Of a DNA stretch of 33,085 nucleotides, positions 7,387 through 15,435 are shown piece by piece; the stretch's first letter is position 1, and the number at the start of each line of letters is the position of its first letter. The notes under the pieces were generated by a model. It had not been told where the DNA came from. It worked only from the letters and a program-made list of their open reading frames with translations, and did no database searches. Both the position numbers and the translations under genes were made by a program. This DNA is from an uncultured archaeon (lineage in GTDB: Archaea > Micrarchaeota > Micrarchaeia > Anstonellales > Anstonellaceae): the NCBI GenBank assembly GCA_902384555.1, contig CABMCD010000028.1:1-33085 (forward strand). The letters are read 5' to 3'.

Positions 7387-8664
7387 ATGCCCGATTCCCC
7401 CATTTACGACGTCTCCGTCATCGGCGCCGGCCCGGCCGGCTGCTCGGCCGCCTACTCGGCCGCGAAGGAAGGCCTCTCGACCGTCATTCTCGAGGAGCAC
7501 CCGCGCGTGGGCGAGCCGGTGCACTGCGGCGAGTGCCTCTCCGCCTGGGCCACAAAACGCATGGGCCTCGAGCTGCCCGACGAGGCCGTCGCCTGCCGCG
7601 TCAAGGGCATCCGCGTCCTCTTTCCCGACAACACCGCCGTGCTCTGGCGCGAGGAGGGCTACGTGCTGGACAAGCACGTCTTCGAGCAGTTTCTGGCCGT
7701 GCGCGCGCAGGGCGCCGGGGCCGCGCTGCAGACCGGCACGCGCGTCAGCAGCATGAAGCGTGAAAACGGGGTATGGGCGCTTGGCGCCACCCGCGCGGGC
7801 GGAGCCTCTTCCACCTTCCGCGCCCGCTCTGTCATCGACGCTTCCGGCTACGAGGCCGTCTCCACGCGCCTCACCGGCGTCAATTCGCGCAAGTTCGACA
7901 TGGTGTCCGGCGCGCAGTATCTCATGGAGGACATTCCGCAGGACGGGTTCATCGACTTCTACCTCTGGCCCCGCCTCGCCCCGCACGGCTATTTGTGGAT
8001 GATTCCCAAGCGCAACGGGGCGGCCAACGTCGGCCTGGTCACCAACGAGGCCGCAAATGCGCACAAGTATCTCAAGCAGTTCGTGCAGGAGATGGGCTGG
8101 ACAGGCAAGAAAATCATCCGCCCGTTCGGGGGCATGATTCCCTCCAGCGGCCCGATGCCGCGCATCTATTCCGACGGCCTGCTGCTGGCGGGCGACGCGG
8201 CCGGCTTCACCTCCCCCATGTTCGAGGGCGGCACGCAGCTGGCGCTCAAGTCCGGCGAGTTCGCGGCCCGGGTGCTGGCGCGCGCCCGCAGCGGGGTGCC
8301 CAAGCCCGACGTGCCCATGGTGGGCACCGATGCCGCCTCCCCCACCCACTCCTCCGGCTTCGCCCCCACGCCGTCCGGCGACCCGTTCTCGGCCCACGCG
8401 CTCTCGGAATACGAGAACCTCTGCCGCGACGAGTTCCCGCCCTACGAGAAGCTGGTGCGCGGCAAGGCCAAGTTCTATTCCTTCTCCGACCCCGAGCTGT
8501 CCGCGATTGGGCGCATGATGCCCACGGAGCTGGTGGGCATGACGGCGCTGGACAAGGCCGGCATCGCGGCCCAGACGCTGCTGCGCTTCGGCCTGCGCGC
8601 GGGCGACGTGCGCGACGCGCTCGACACGTTCAGCTATTCAGTTGGAGAAAAGTACGGCTGGTAG
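7387..8664 (+). CDS. Geranylgeranyl reductase family flavoprotein
   Basis: This 425-aa FAD-dependent reductase probably saturates the geranylgeranyl chains of archaeal ether lipids. An N-terminal Rossmann GAGPAGCSAA (about residues 13-22) binds FAD. EPVHCGE (about 40-46) is the family active-site signature. APHGYLWMIPK is the substrate-side P-x-x-Y-x-W-x-x-P-like motif. LLAGDAAGFTSPMFEGGT (about 267-284) contacts the second FAD phosphate and isoalloxazine. The length is normal. A Ser/Thr/Pro-rich insert at about 309-335 is unusual. A TATA-like TTTTATTAA lies about 50 nt upstream, implying a leader of about 20 nt. Substrate specificity is inferred from the family only. Confidence 0.9.
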   Translation: MPDSPIYDVSVIGAGPAGCSAAYSAAKEGLSTVILEEHPRVGEPVHCGECLSAWATKRMGLELPDEAVACRVKGIRVLFPDNTAVLWREEGYVLDKHVFEQFLAVRAQGAGAALQTGTRVSSMKRENGVWALGATRAGGASSTFRARSVIDASGYEAVSTRLTGVNSRKFDMVSGAQYLMEDIPQDGFIDFYLWPRLAPHGYLWMIPKRNGAANVGLVTNEAANAHKYLKQFVQEMGWTGKKIIRPFGGMIPSSGPMPRIYSDGLLLAGDAAGFTSPMFEGGTQLALKSGEFAARVLARARSGVPKPDVPMVGTDAASPTHSSGFAPTPSGDPFSAHALSEYENLCRDEFPPYEKLVRGKAKFYSFSDPELSAIGRMMPTELVGMTALDKAGIAAQTLLRFGLRAGDVRDALDTFSYSVGEKYGW

Positions 8665-8666
8665 GC

Positions 8667-8689
8667 TTTTTGGCCCGGAGGGCCAAAAA
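8667..8689. repeat. 10-bp perfect inverted repeat directly after ggr
   Basis: TTTTTGGCCC and GGGCCAAAAA flank a GGA loop, starting 3 nt after the ggr stop. The T and A ends belong to the stem, so neither strand has a trailing T-tract. It is followed by AAAACCCTGGAAAAC, which resembles sequence found after both tRNA genes in this window. Confidence 0.5.
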
Positions 8690-8776
8690 CCCTGGAAAAC
8701 CGCCAACCATCGGCAATGCCCGAATTATATGCGGCGCTCTGGCGCCGTCGATTGCTTCGAAGCGCGCCCGCCTTTT

Positions 8777-10354
8777 TCATCTTTCTTTCTTCTTCGCGCC
8801 GAGGCTGCACACGTCCCACTTCACGTCTCCCGTCTCTTCCAGCTGGCGCACCAGCTCGTCGCACACGCGCTTTTTGAGCAGCCGGTATTTCTCCGGCCCC
8901 ACCTCGACGTTGCCGACCGCGTAGCGCAGTCCTTTCGCGTTGAAGCAGAACATGCAGTTGTCCAGATTCTCGCAGTTGTGGCAATACATTGAGGACGAGC
9001 AGTTGGCGCACCCGTCCATCTCGAAGCATGCGCTCAGGCCATGGCAGTCGTGGCAGTTGATGCAGTACTTTGAATGAATCGCGCGCCAGCAGCCAAAGCA
9101 GGCCTCGGCATGGAACGCCATGGTGTCGTGCGCGCAGTTCTTGGCGAGGGTGGCGTCATAGACGTCGTAGATGTTGGACGCGTCGTAGAACGTCTGCCCG
9201 ACCGCGCAGTTGGAATTCTGGCCCTCGTGGAACTCGGCCCGGATGAACTCGATGGGCGAGATTTTTCGCAGCATTTCGTCCAAGCCGGGGCTTTCCCCCG
9301 CTCCCAATTCCATGCGCCGCTCGCCCAAGGCGGCCGACTCCCCGTTGTTCACGAGGCGCGAGGGGGTGCAGTACGGGTACATCAGCACGTCGGTGCAATA
9401 GGCTTTCCCGCCAAAAGAAGTGCGGATTTCGCGGATGGGGCGCGTGCGCCGGCGCAGGAGCGGCAGGAATCTGTCCATCGGTCCCAGCTCTTTTCCAAGC
9501 ACGACCTTGGTGGCTGAACGGAAAGCCTGCTCAACGGGCCGGATGTCGAACGGCGCCTCGGCCTTGCGCGCGAGCGGCAGGGGCGCCAAATCTCCCTTGG
9601 ATGGCGGCGGGCAGGCGAACATGGAATGGAATTTGCCGTGCTTTTCCAAGTATTCGCGGCTCTCGCCCATCAGCTTTTTCCTGAGCGCCAGATAGCGCTC
9701 TTTGGGCAGCTGCAGATTTCCGATGCAGTTTCGCCTGGAATGCAGATTGAACGAAAACATGGCGTCGCTGCACGCCACGAGCCCGAAGCAGAAGAACAGG
9801 TCTGAGGAGGTGATGCAGAAATGCGACTCGAAGCTGCGGCTGAGGCTGTCGGCCGCGAGGCAGCGGATGAGGAACTTGCTGCGCAGCATGGTGGTGCCGC
9901 CGAAGACGTGCTCCGAATTCTCGCGCACATAGGAGGAGTAGGCCACGTATTTGGAGGCCTGAACGGTGTGCGAACGCCAGACGTGGAAGCTGTCGAGGCA
10001 GTTGTCGCTTTCCGCAATGTACTCGGAGGAGCCGAACCGCTTGTTGCCGGTGTAATAGGCCCGCTCCGAGAGGGCCTGCACGATGGAATCCACGTCCTTG
10101 ATTTGGTTGATGTCCAGCGCCGCGGCTTTGGGCAGCGCCCCGATTTCGTCCTGCGACACGAACCGCTCGTCTTTCGCGTAGCGGTCGGAGGAGAGGGCGA
10201 TGGGCTTTCCCGAAATGCAGGAGCTCTGCTGAAAGGCGGGGTGGTGGGCCGAGAGCAAGTAGTCTCCGTAAAAGTCCAGCGGGCGGTTGCACTCGCCGAA
10301 AATCAATTTGAAGGTGGAGGCGAAGGCCTGTTCGACTTCGGGCGGGGCGGGCAT
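8777..10354 (-). CDS. Cys-rich protein with internal duplication (zinc-knuckle-like)
   Basis: This 525-aa protein has no signal peptide. It holds two related halves: residues about 5-230, starting VEQAFASTFKLIFGECNRPLD, and about 273-510, starting VEQAFRSATKVVLGKELGPMD. Each half closes with the same module, an N-C core followed by PKERYLALRKKLM or GPEKYRLLKKRV. The second half is packed with CxxC/CxxCH pairs (about residues 415-490), suggesting several zinc sites; in the first half most are lost. From memory it resembles a family in CPR and DPANN genomes sometimes mislabelled caib/baif; the function is unknown. The ATG at 10354 lies about 25 nt from a perfect TATA palindrome, so the mRNA is probably leaderless. 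Confidence 0.8.
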   Translation of the reverse strand: MPAPPEVEQAFASTFKLIFGECNRPLDFYGDYLLSAHHPAFQQSSCISGKPIALSSDRYAKDERFVSQDEIGALPKAAALDINQIKDVDSIVQALSERAYYTGNKRFGSSEYIAESDNCLDSFHVWRSHTVQASKYVAYSSYVRENSEHVFGGTTMLRSKFLIRCLAADSLSRSFESHFCITSSDLFFCFGLVACSDAMFSFNLHSRRNCIGNLQLPKERYLALRKKLMGESREYLEKHGKFHSMFACPPPSKGDLAPLPLARKAEAPFDIRPVEQAFRSATKVVLGKELGPMDRFLPLLRRRTRPIREIRTSFGGKAYCTDVLMYPYCTPSRLVNNGESAALGERRMELGAGESPGLDEMLRKISPIEFIRAEFHEGQNSNCAVGQTFYDASNIYDVYDATLAKNCAHDTMAFHAEACFGCWRAIHSKYCINCHDCHGLSACFEMDGCANCSSSMYCHNCENLDNCMFCFNAKGLRYAVGNVEVGPEKYRLLKKRVCDELVRQLEETGDVKWDVCSLGAKKKER

Positions 10355-10370
10355 GCCTCATTTTGGCTGC

Positions 10371-10386
10371 ATTTTATATATAAAAT
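10371..10386. promoter_or_regulatory. Palindromic TATA element, Cys-rich gene / Lrp gene
   Basis: ATTTTATATATAAAAT is a perfect 16-bp palindrome. It sits 25 nt before the Cys-rich gene's ATG (10354). On the plus strand it is 68 nt before the Lrp ATG, where a second TATA-like element is better placed. It could also be an operator for the divergent regulator. Confidence 0.6.
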
Positions 10387-10415
10387 GAATCAAGTTATTT
10401 TTTTTACAAACATAA

Positions 10416-10424
10416 CTTTATTAA
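10416..10424 (+). promoter_or_regulatory. TATA-like element of the Lrp-type gene
   Basis: CTTTATTAA is centred 27 nt before the ATG at 10447, the leaderless spacing seen elsewhere in this window. ATGs at 10432 and 10442 run into stops at once, which confirms 10447 as the start. Confidence 0.5.
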
Positions 10425-10446
10425 CAAAAAAATGAAATAAAATGCG

Positions 10447-11445
10447 ATGAAATTGGACAAAAAAGACATCCGCATCCTGTCCGAACTCGACCTCGACGCG
10501 CGCAAGCCCCCCTCGCGCCTCGCGCGCGCCTGCCGCCTCTCCAAGCAGGTGGCGGGCTATCGCCTGCGCCGTCTCGGGGAGAGCGGCGTCATCCGCCGCT
10601 GCGCCGCCATCGTCGACATCCCGCGGCTGGGCTATTACACCTACCGCCTCTTTTTGCGCCTGCAGAATGCGGACCCCTCCAACGAGGCCGCCCTCAACAA
10701 GCGCATCCTGCAGGTGCCCAACACCATCTGGATTGCGCACACCACGGGCCGCTGGGACATGGAAATCCTAATGGCCGCGCGCAACAACGTGCATTTCTCC
10801 AACCTGCTCGTGCGCGTCAAGGAGCTGCTGGGCCCCTTTCTCAAGGAATACATCATCTCGCCCTCCATTGTCACCTACCATTTCGGCCGCCGCTACCTCG
10901 GCGGCTCGTCGCGGCCCCCGAGCGACATCCCACACTACGGCTTCGAGCCCGAGGTGGCCCGTCTCGACCGCACCGATTTCAAGCTGCTGCAGGCCCTCGC
11001 GGCCGACGGCGCGCAGAGCTATTCCAAGCTCGGCGCGCGCACCGGCCTGTCCTACAACGGGGCCAAGAAGCGCCTGCGCGCGCTGGAAGATGCGAAAATC
11101 ATCCAGTCCTACGGCCTGTGGCTCGGCCTTGAGCCGCTGGGCCGGCACTTCTACAAGGCCTGCCTCTCCATGAGCAGCCTCGACTCCAAAACCGAGAAGG
11201 CCATCCTCTCCTTCGCCATGGGCGAGCCGGACGTGGAATACGTCGTGCTCTGCTCCGGGGGCTGGGATTTGGAAATCGAGGCCGAGGTGGAGAGCGAGCT
11301 CAAATTCCAGGAGCTGCTCGCCCGTTTCAGAAACCGCTTCAAGGACTCGGTGCGCGACTACGACATCCTGCACGTCTACGAAGAGCTGAAGTGGGACTAT
11401 TTCCCATTCGAAAAATTCGAGGAATTCGCGCTGAAGATAAAGTGA
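10447..11445 (+). CDS. Tandem Lrp/AsnC-family transcription regulator
   Basis: This 332-aa protein contains two full Lrp/AsnC units. Residues 1-60 are a winged HTH (MKLDKKDIRILSELDLDAR), followed by a RAM-like ligand/dimer domain to about 150. A second HTH begins at about 173 (LDRTDFKLLQALAADGAQSY), with a second effector domain to the end. Lrp proteins bind DNA as oligomers and often sense amino acids. The tandem form could give a built-in pseudo-dimer. The divergent Cys-rich gene and the AT-rich palindrome between them are plausible targets, by analogy with autoregulated Lrp genes. It converges on the membrane-protein gene at 11450 with 4 nt between them. Confidence 0.87.
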   Translation: MKLDKKDIRILSELDLDARKPPSRLARACRLSKQVAGYRLRRLGESGVIRRCAAIVDIPRLGYYTYRLFLRLQNADPSNEAALNKRILQVPNTIWIAHTTGRWDMEILMAARNNVHFSNLLVRVKELLGPFLKEYIISPSIVTYHFGRRYLGGSSRPPSDIPHYGFEPEVARLDRTDFKLLQALAADGAQSYSKLGARTGLSYNGAKKRLRALEDAKIIQSYGLWLGLEPLGRHFYKACLSMSSLDSKTEKAILSFAMGEPDVEYVVLCSGGWDLEIEAEVESELKFQELLARFRNRFKDSVRDYDILHVYEELKWDYFPFEKFEEFALKIK

Positions 11446-11449
11446 GGTC

Positions 11450-12220
11450 CTAATTCTTCTTCGGCGGCCCGTAAGAGAGCGCCAGCAGCAGCACGCCGGA
11501 CAGCAGCGCGCCCGTTCCCGCGCCCAAGCCCAGCACGCCGATTTGCATCCACAGCACCGCCGCCTCCACCTGCGCGCGGGCGTTGTTCAAGTCGGCCGAA
11601 ATGGCGTGCAGGCTGCCGGCTATTTCGCGCACGTGCGCCGCCGCCTGCTCGCCCGCCGTCCCGCCGGCCTGCGCCGAGGCGATGGCGTCGCCCAGGCCCG
11701 ACGAGGCCGCCCGAAGCGAGGTCGAGGAGGCGCTGAAGTCCAGCGCGCCCATGCCCGGCACCTTGGAGAGCGAGGAGAGCGAATCGAGGTTGGTGGCGGT
11801 CTGCGTCAGCCCCTGGCTGAGGTTGGACAGGGCCCCGGCCGTGCCGAGCGACACCTGGCTGAAGTTGGCGGTCATGCTGCCCGCATCCTCCAGGCTCATG
11901 GCGGCGGTTTCCACGCCCGCCCCGGCATCGGTGAGCACCGGCCCGGCGGCGGCCGAGACGCTTCCCAGCGCCAGCACCCCGCCCGCCGAGCCCACAATCA
12001 CCAAGCCAAGCCCGGTGAGCGAAAGAAGCACGGCCGCCAGCCACAGCAGCCAGCGCAGCGCATAGGTGAGCGACAGATCTCCCAGTCCGCCGATGAGCGG
12101 CACCGACTGGGTCATGTCGGCCAGCTTGCCGGTGAGCCCGCTCGACGCGCCGGTTTCAGGGTCTTGGGAGCGGGCGGCCGCGCCCTCCTCTCGGTCGTTT
12201 TTTGCCCGGTTCATTTCCAT
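11450..12220 (-). CDS. Two-TM membrane protein with long Ser/Ala-rich helical ectodomain
   Basis: This 256-aa protein is not recognised. A charged cytoplasmic N-terminus (about 1-45) precedes a hydrophobic helix at about 53-84. Then comes a Ser/Ala/Leu/Gly-rich region, probably helical, with repeating phrases such as LSNLSQGLTQTATNLDSLSSLS. A second helix lies at about 222-248, with a short GPPKKN end. Two membrane anchors around a helical hairpin recall sensor ectodomains, but no signalling domain is present. It starts 5 nt after the stop of the NHL-propeller gene, so the two are almost certainly one operon and may work together at the membrane. Confidence 0.75.
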   Translation of the reverse strand: MEMNRAKNDREEGAAARSQDPETGASSGLTGKLADMTQSVPLIGGLGDLSLTYALRWLLWLAAVLLSLTGLGLVIVGSAGGVLALGSVSAAAGPVLTDAGAGVETAAMSLEDAGSMTANFSQVSLGTAGALSNLSQGLTQTATNLDSLSSLSKVPGMGALDFSASSTSLRAASSGLGDAIASAQAGGTAGEQAAAHVREIAGSLHAISADLNNARAQVEAAVLWMQIGVLGLGAGTGALLSGVLLLALSYGPPKKN

Positions 12221-12225
12221 CCAAC

Positions 12226-14224
12226 CTACAAGCCTTTGCGCTTGGGGCGGTGCTTGAACAGCAGCCAGGCGCCGATGCCGACCACGGCCACTGCGCCAAT
12301 CAGCAGGCCCACCCAGCCCAGCGCGCTGCCGCGGCCCTGCACCTGCGCGTCCTGCAGGTTGGCCGTCTCGTTCACCTCGCGCGCGAGGCGCATGGCCTCC
12401 TGCGGGTCGGTTGAGAGCAGGCCCTGCGCCTGGTTCAGTTTGGCCTGCAGCGGCGCGCTGTTGAGGCCCGCCGCCTGCCAGCCAATCGAGCTGATGTTGA
12501 CGCGCATCCAGACCGAGCCCACCGTCCGCCCGGCTTCCTGCGCCATCAGCGAGCGGTTCTGCATCACGTTAATCTGCACCTGCAGCTCGTTCAGCCGCGC
12601 CTCGGCCGACTGCAGGGTCCGGTTGGAGTCGTCATACGCGCCCACGTCTGCCAGCGAGCTGCCCGAGTCGATGAGCAGGGTATAGGCGTCGGTGGAGGCG
12701 TTCAGCCCGAAGTTGCTGACCTGGATTTGCATCATGGCGAGGCGCGCGCGCAGGGAAGGCCGCCTGCGCCTTGAGCGCGCTCTTCATGGCGTTCGCCCCG
12801 CCGCTGTCCGGCACCGGCGTCGCAATCTGCCCCTGCGCCTGGCGCCAGGCGTCCACCTGCTGCTGCAGGGCCGGCACGTCGCTTTGCAGCGCGAGCACCA
12901 AATCGGCCGTGCCGGGATAATCGTCATTGTTGAGCCGCTCCTGCGCGGTCTGTATCTGGTTCTGCACCACCGTGAGCCGGTAGGCCGTCTCGTTGCCTAC
13001 CGAAAGCCCCTTGTCGGGCGCGATGACGGCCCAGAATCCGTCGATGCGCCTCTGCAGTTCGGTGCGCAGCGCCTGGCGCTGCTGCAGGCGGACGGCATCC
13101 AGCGCCTGGCTGGCCGAGGCGATTTTCTGCGAGGCTTCCAAATACTGCCCCGCGTTCGCCAAATCCTGCGCCTGCGCCAGGGACTGGGAGGCCTCGAAGG
13201 GCGCGTGGCTGAGGTTGATGCGGTCCATCACGTCCAGCACCTGCTGCTGGTGCAGGGCGATGCTGCGGTTGAGCGCGTCCAAATCGGAGAGCACCTGCGG
13301 CACGCCGGAGCTCCAGTTCATGGTGTAGGCATAGATATGGTTGGTCCCGCTGTCCAGCACGTAGAGGGTGCTGCCCGACACCGCGACGCTGACGGGGTTT
13401 TGCAGGCCGGGGCTGCCGCCGTCCGTGCCGCTGAGGCTGCCCAGCACGTAGCCGTCCTTGCTGAACACTACCACGCGGCTGTTGAGCGTGTCGGACACAT
13501 AGACGCGCCCCTCGCTGTCCAGTGCCAGCGACGTGGGGCCGCTGAGCGAGAGCCCGCCGCGGCCCGTTCCCAGCGTGTCCACGTACTGCCAGTTGCGGTC
13601 ATAAATCTGGATGCGGTTGTTGCCGCTGTCCGCGATGTAGAAATGAGAAGCGTCGGCCACAAGGTCCTTGGGTCCGCTGAGCTGCTCCGTCCCACTGCCG
13701 CTGCCGAACCGCACGTCGGTGAGCAGGCCGGTCTGCAGGTTGTATCCCATCACCTGGTCGCGCCAGTCTTCCACCAGCCACATGCTCTGGTTGTCCACCC
13801 ACACCGCCCACGGCTGGCGCCGCGCGGAGACCGCCGGTCCCAAGGTGGAGAAAACGCCGCTGCTGATGTAGGCGATGACGTCGCCCTGCCCCTCGTCGGC
13901 GATATAGAGCACCGAGCCCGACTTCATCACATTGGCGGGCCGCTCGAGCAGGTTCGCGTTGCCGCTGGGGATGCGGTTGACGGCCTGGTCGCTGGAATTG
14001 AGGACCCAGCCTGCCTTGGATGCGTAATCCGACACATACAGCAGGCCCTGCTCGTCCACATAAACGGTCCGGGGCATGAGGAGCGCCGGATGCAAATCTA
14101 CATATCCTCCCGACATGTTGTAGCTTTTCACGTACTGAAACACGCCGTCCGCATGGACGGCTGTTAAGAGCAGGAGAAGGCCCAGCAGCAGGGCCACGGG
14201 GCTTGGGCGTTCAAATCGCGACAT
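12226..14224 (-). pseudogene. NHL beta-propeller / coiled-coil / C-terminal TM protein, interrupted by a +1 frameshift
   Basis: The first frame (from ATG 14224) has a signal peptide (1-25), about six NHL blades (35-305; for example FYIADSGNNRIQIYDRNWQY) and then long helices. At 12753-12755, a run of three C on the coding strand, the frame is lost. Dropping one C joins it in frame to the ORF 12753-12226, giving AAFLRARLAMMQIQ and a further 175 residues. These contain more coiled coil and a terminal TM helix (LGWVGLLIGAVAVVGIGAWLLF) before a basic tail. The joined product is about 665 aa, an extracellular propeller on a stalk anchored at its C-terminus. The break may be a sequencing error, a true mutation or recoding. 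A GAGGT ribosome site precedes ATG 14224. Confidence 0.75.
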
Positions 14225-14310
14225 GGGGATACCTCGATACTCTGCCTCGCAGGGATTGCATTTAAAGCCTGCCCATATTGCCCGGCCTTTTTGTGCATCG
14301 GTGGTGGAAC

Positions 14311-14327
14311 AAGGTTTTTTTAACCTT
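14311..14327. terminator. AT hairpin between the propeller gene and the small membrane ORF
   Basis: AAGGTT at 14311-14316 pairs with AACCTT at 14322-14327 around five T. It lies just downstream (minus strand) of the stop at 14336. Evidence for termination is weak, because the T-run is in the loop on the plus strand. Confidence 0.25.
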
Positions 14328-14335
14328 CAATCCCA

Positions 14336-14608
14336 TTAGAATAGCATGAGCATTAGTAATCCAAAGGCTAATGCAACCCAGACGGCCGTCATCCCCACGC
14401 TGGGCTTTGCCGGCACGGGCTCCTCTTTTGGCGGCTCGCGCTCCGGGCCTGCGGTCGGGAAGTCCGTCCGCTCCCCGCTCGCGGACGCGCGCGGGGATTC
14501 CGCCCGCCGCTCCTCTTTCGGGGGCAGCCGCTCATCCTCGAATTCTTCCCCCGTCCTGCCACCCCTCGCGCTTTTGCAAATCGCGAATTCCAAAATCGTG
14601 GGGCCCAT
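14336..14608 (-). CDS. Small Glu/Pro-rich protein with C-terminal TM helix (tail-anchored candidate)
   Basis: The predicted product is 90 aa from the ATG at 14608. It is a charged, Glu/Arg/Pro-rich stretch (EEFEDERLPPKEERRAESP) ending in one hydrophobic helix (VGMTAVWVALAFGLLMLMLF) right at the stop, the layout of tail-anchored proteins. A GGAGA ribosome-like site lies 8 nt upstream. An in-frame ATG at 14656 would lengthen it by 16 residues. Its start overlaps the start of the plus-strand gene at 14607 in a shared CATG, which is uncomfortable; one of the two starts may be wrong. The opposite frame over 14346-14606 is Ser-rich and less protein-like. No family is recognised. Confidence 0.45.
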   Translation of the reverse strand: MGPTILEFAICKSARGGRTGEEFEDERLPPKEERRAESPRASASGERTDFPTAGPEREPPKEEPVPAKPSVGMTAVWVALAFGLLMLMLF

Positions 14609-14885
14609 GAACGAAGTCTCCGCCCAGCTTCTGAGCTCGCTGGCCGGCCGCCTCACCCAAAAGCGCCGCCATGTCGTTTCCTACGGAGGCTTCGGCCACA
14701 TCCAGCTCTCGCAGCTGCCGGCCGAAAACCTCCACGTCCTCGACTCCGTCGAGGCGCTGTTCAAGGTGGAAGCGGTGCGCCGCGCCTTTTTGCGCCCGAT
14801 GGGGGGGCTGGTGGTGGAAACGCCCGAATCCTCTTCCGTCCGCTCCGGCCCTTCCTCCTATCTTGAGGTGCCATCCGATGGCTGA
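14607..14885 (+). CDS. Hypothetical protein, possible N-terminal part of a split kinase-like fold
   Basis: This is a 92-aa product. It is not recognised by itself: a helical start (MNEVSAQLLSSLAGRLTQKRR), then beta-like segments (HVVSYGGFGHIQLSQLP) and a helix VEALFKVEAVRRAFLRP followed by LVVETPES. Its stop overlaps the next gene's start as ATGGCTGA, so the two are translationally coupled. The next ORF begins with a sequence like the hinge of small-molecule/RIO-type kinases, so this ORF may supply the N-lobe. No clear ATP-binding lysine or Gly-rich loop is visible, and that idea is tentative. The frame stays open upstream to 14346, but that part is antisense to a better minus-strand candidate. 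Confidence 0.6.
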   Translation: MNEVSAQLLSSLAGRLTQKRRHVVSYGGFGHIQLSQLPAENLHVLDSVEALFKVEAVRRAFLRPMGGLVVETPESSSVRSGPSSYLEVPSDG

Positions 14886-15399
14886 GCGCGCGCGGGCCTA
14901 TCTGGCCACGGCCATGGAGGAGGGCCACCTGCTCTATGGCGAGCGCGCGGGCAAGACGGATTGGAGCCGCCTCAGCCACGCCTCCCTGGTATCTGTTTTG
15001 CGCCAACTGATGGCCAAGCTCTCCCGCCTGCACGCCGAAGGCTTCGAGGCGGGCGACACCTCGCCCAAAAACATTTTCATAAGCCGAGAGGGCGAGCCCT
15101 CCTTCATCTCCATGGCCCACATCGCCGTGCTGGACACCCACACGCGCGGGCTGCCGGAAGTGCTGAGCCTCCTCGCCAGTTTTTCACACGACCTCACCAT
15201 CTCGGATTTGCAGGAGCTGCTGCATGCTTATCTGGAGGCCGAGCCCCATGCCAAAGAGCGTGCCGAGGCCTATTTGCGCCACCAGCATTCCATTTCCCCG
15301 CGCACCAAGGGCAAGCCCTACCAGCCGCACACGCCTACGGTCGAGCGGCTGATTGTGCGGCTTGAGAATCTGGTGGACGCGCTGGCGTACGCGAAATAG
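14878..15399 (+). CDS. Kinase-like C-lobe protein with degenerate catalytic loop
   Basis: This 173-aa protein has a segment at about residues 50-70, LSRLHAEGFEAGDTSPKNIF, which closely follows the catalytic-loop pattern of RIO/Bud32/small-molecule kinases (LH-x-x-G-x-x-HGD-x-x-P-x-N). The H of HGD is replaced by A, while D and N remain. Upstream, ARAYLATAMEEGHLL resembles the hinge. The usual metal-binding D of the next strand is not obvious in FISMAHIAVLD. It may be a pseudokinase or an atypical kinase C-lobe acting with the overlapping 92-aa gene. The ATG is fixed by the 8-nt overlap with that gene's stop. Rad50 converges on it 36 nt downstream. Confidence 0.65.
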   Translation: MAERARAYLATAMEEGHLLYGERAGKTDWSRLSHASLVSVLRQLMAKLSRLHAEGFEAGDTSPKNIFISREGEPSFISMAHIAVLDTHTRGLPEVLSLLASFSHDLTISDLQELLHAYLEAEPHAKERAEAYLRHQHSISPRTKGKPYQPHTPTVERLIVRLENLVDALAYAK

Positions 15400-15435
15400 G
15401 AAAAACGCCAATTCCGCCTGCATCCTCTTTTCGCT

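Noticed and set aside
6997..8397. Minus-strand ORF opposite ggr
   Set aside because: It is a Gly/Arg/Ala-rich shadow spanning two plus-strand genes, with no recognisable domain.
8667..8689. Hairpin after ggr as a classic intrinsic terminator
   Set aside because: The T and A runs are inside the stem and no T-tract follows on either strand, so it is listed as an inverted repeat only.
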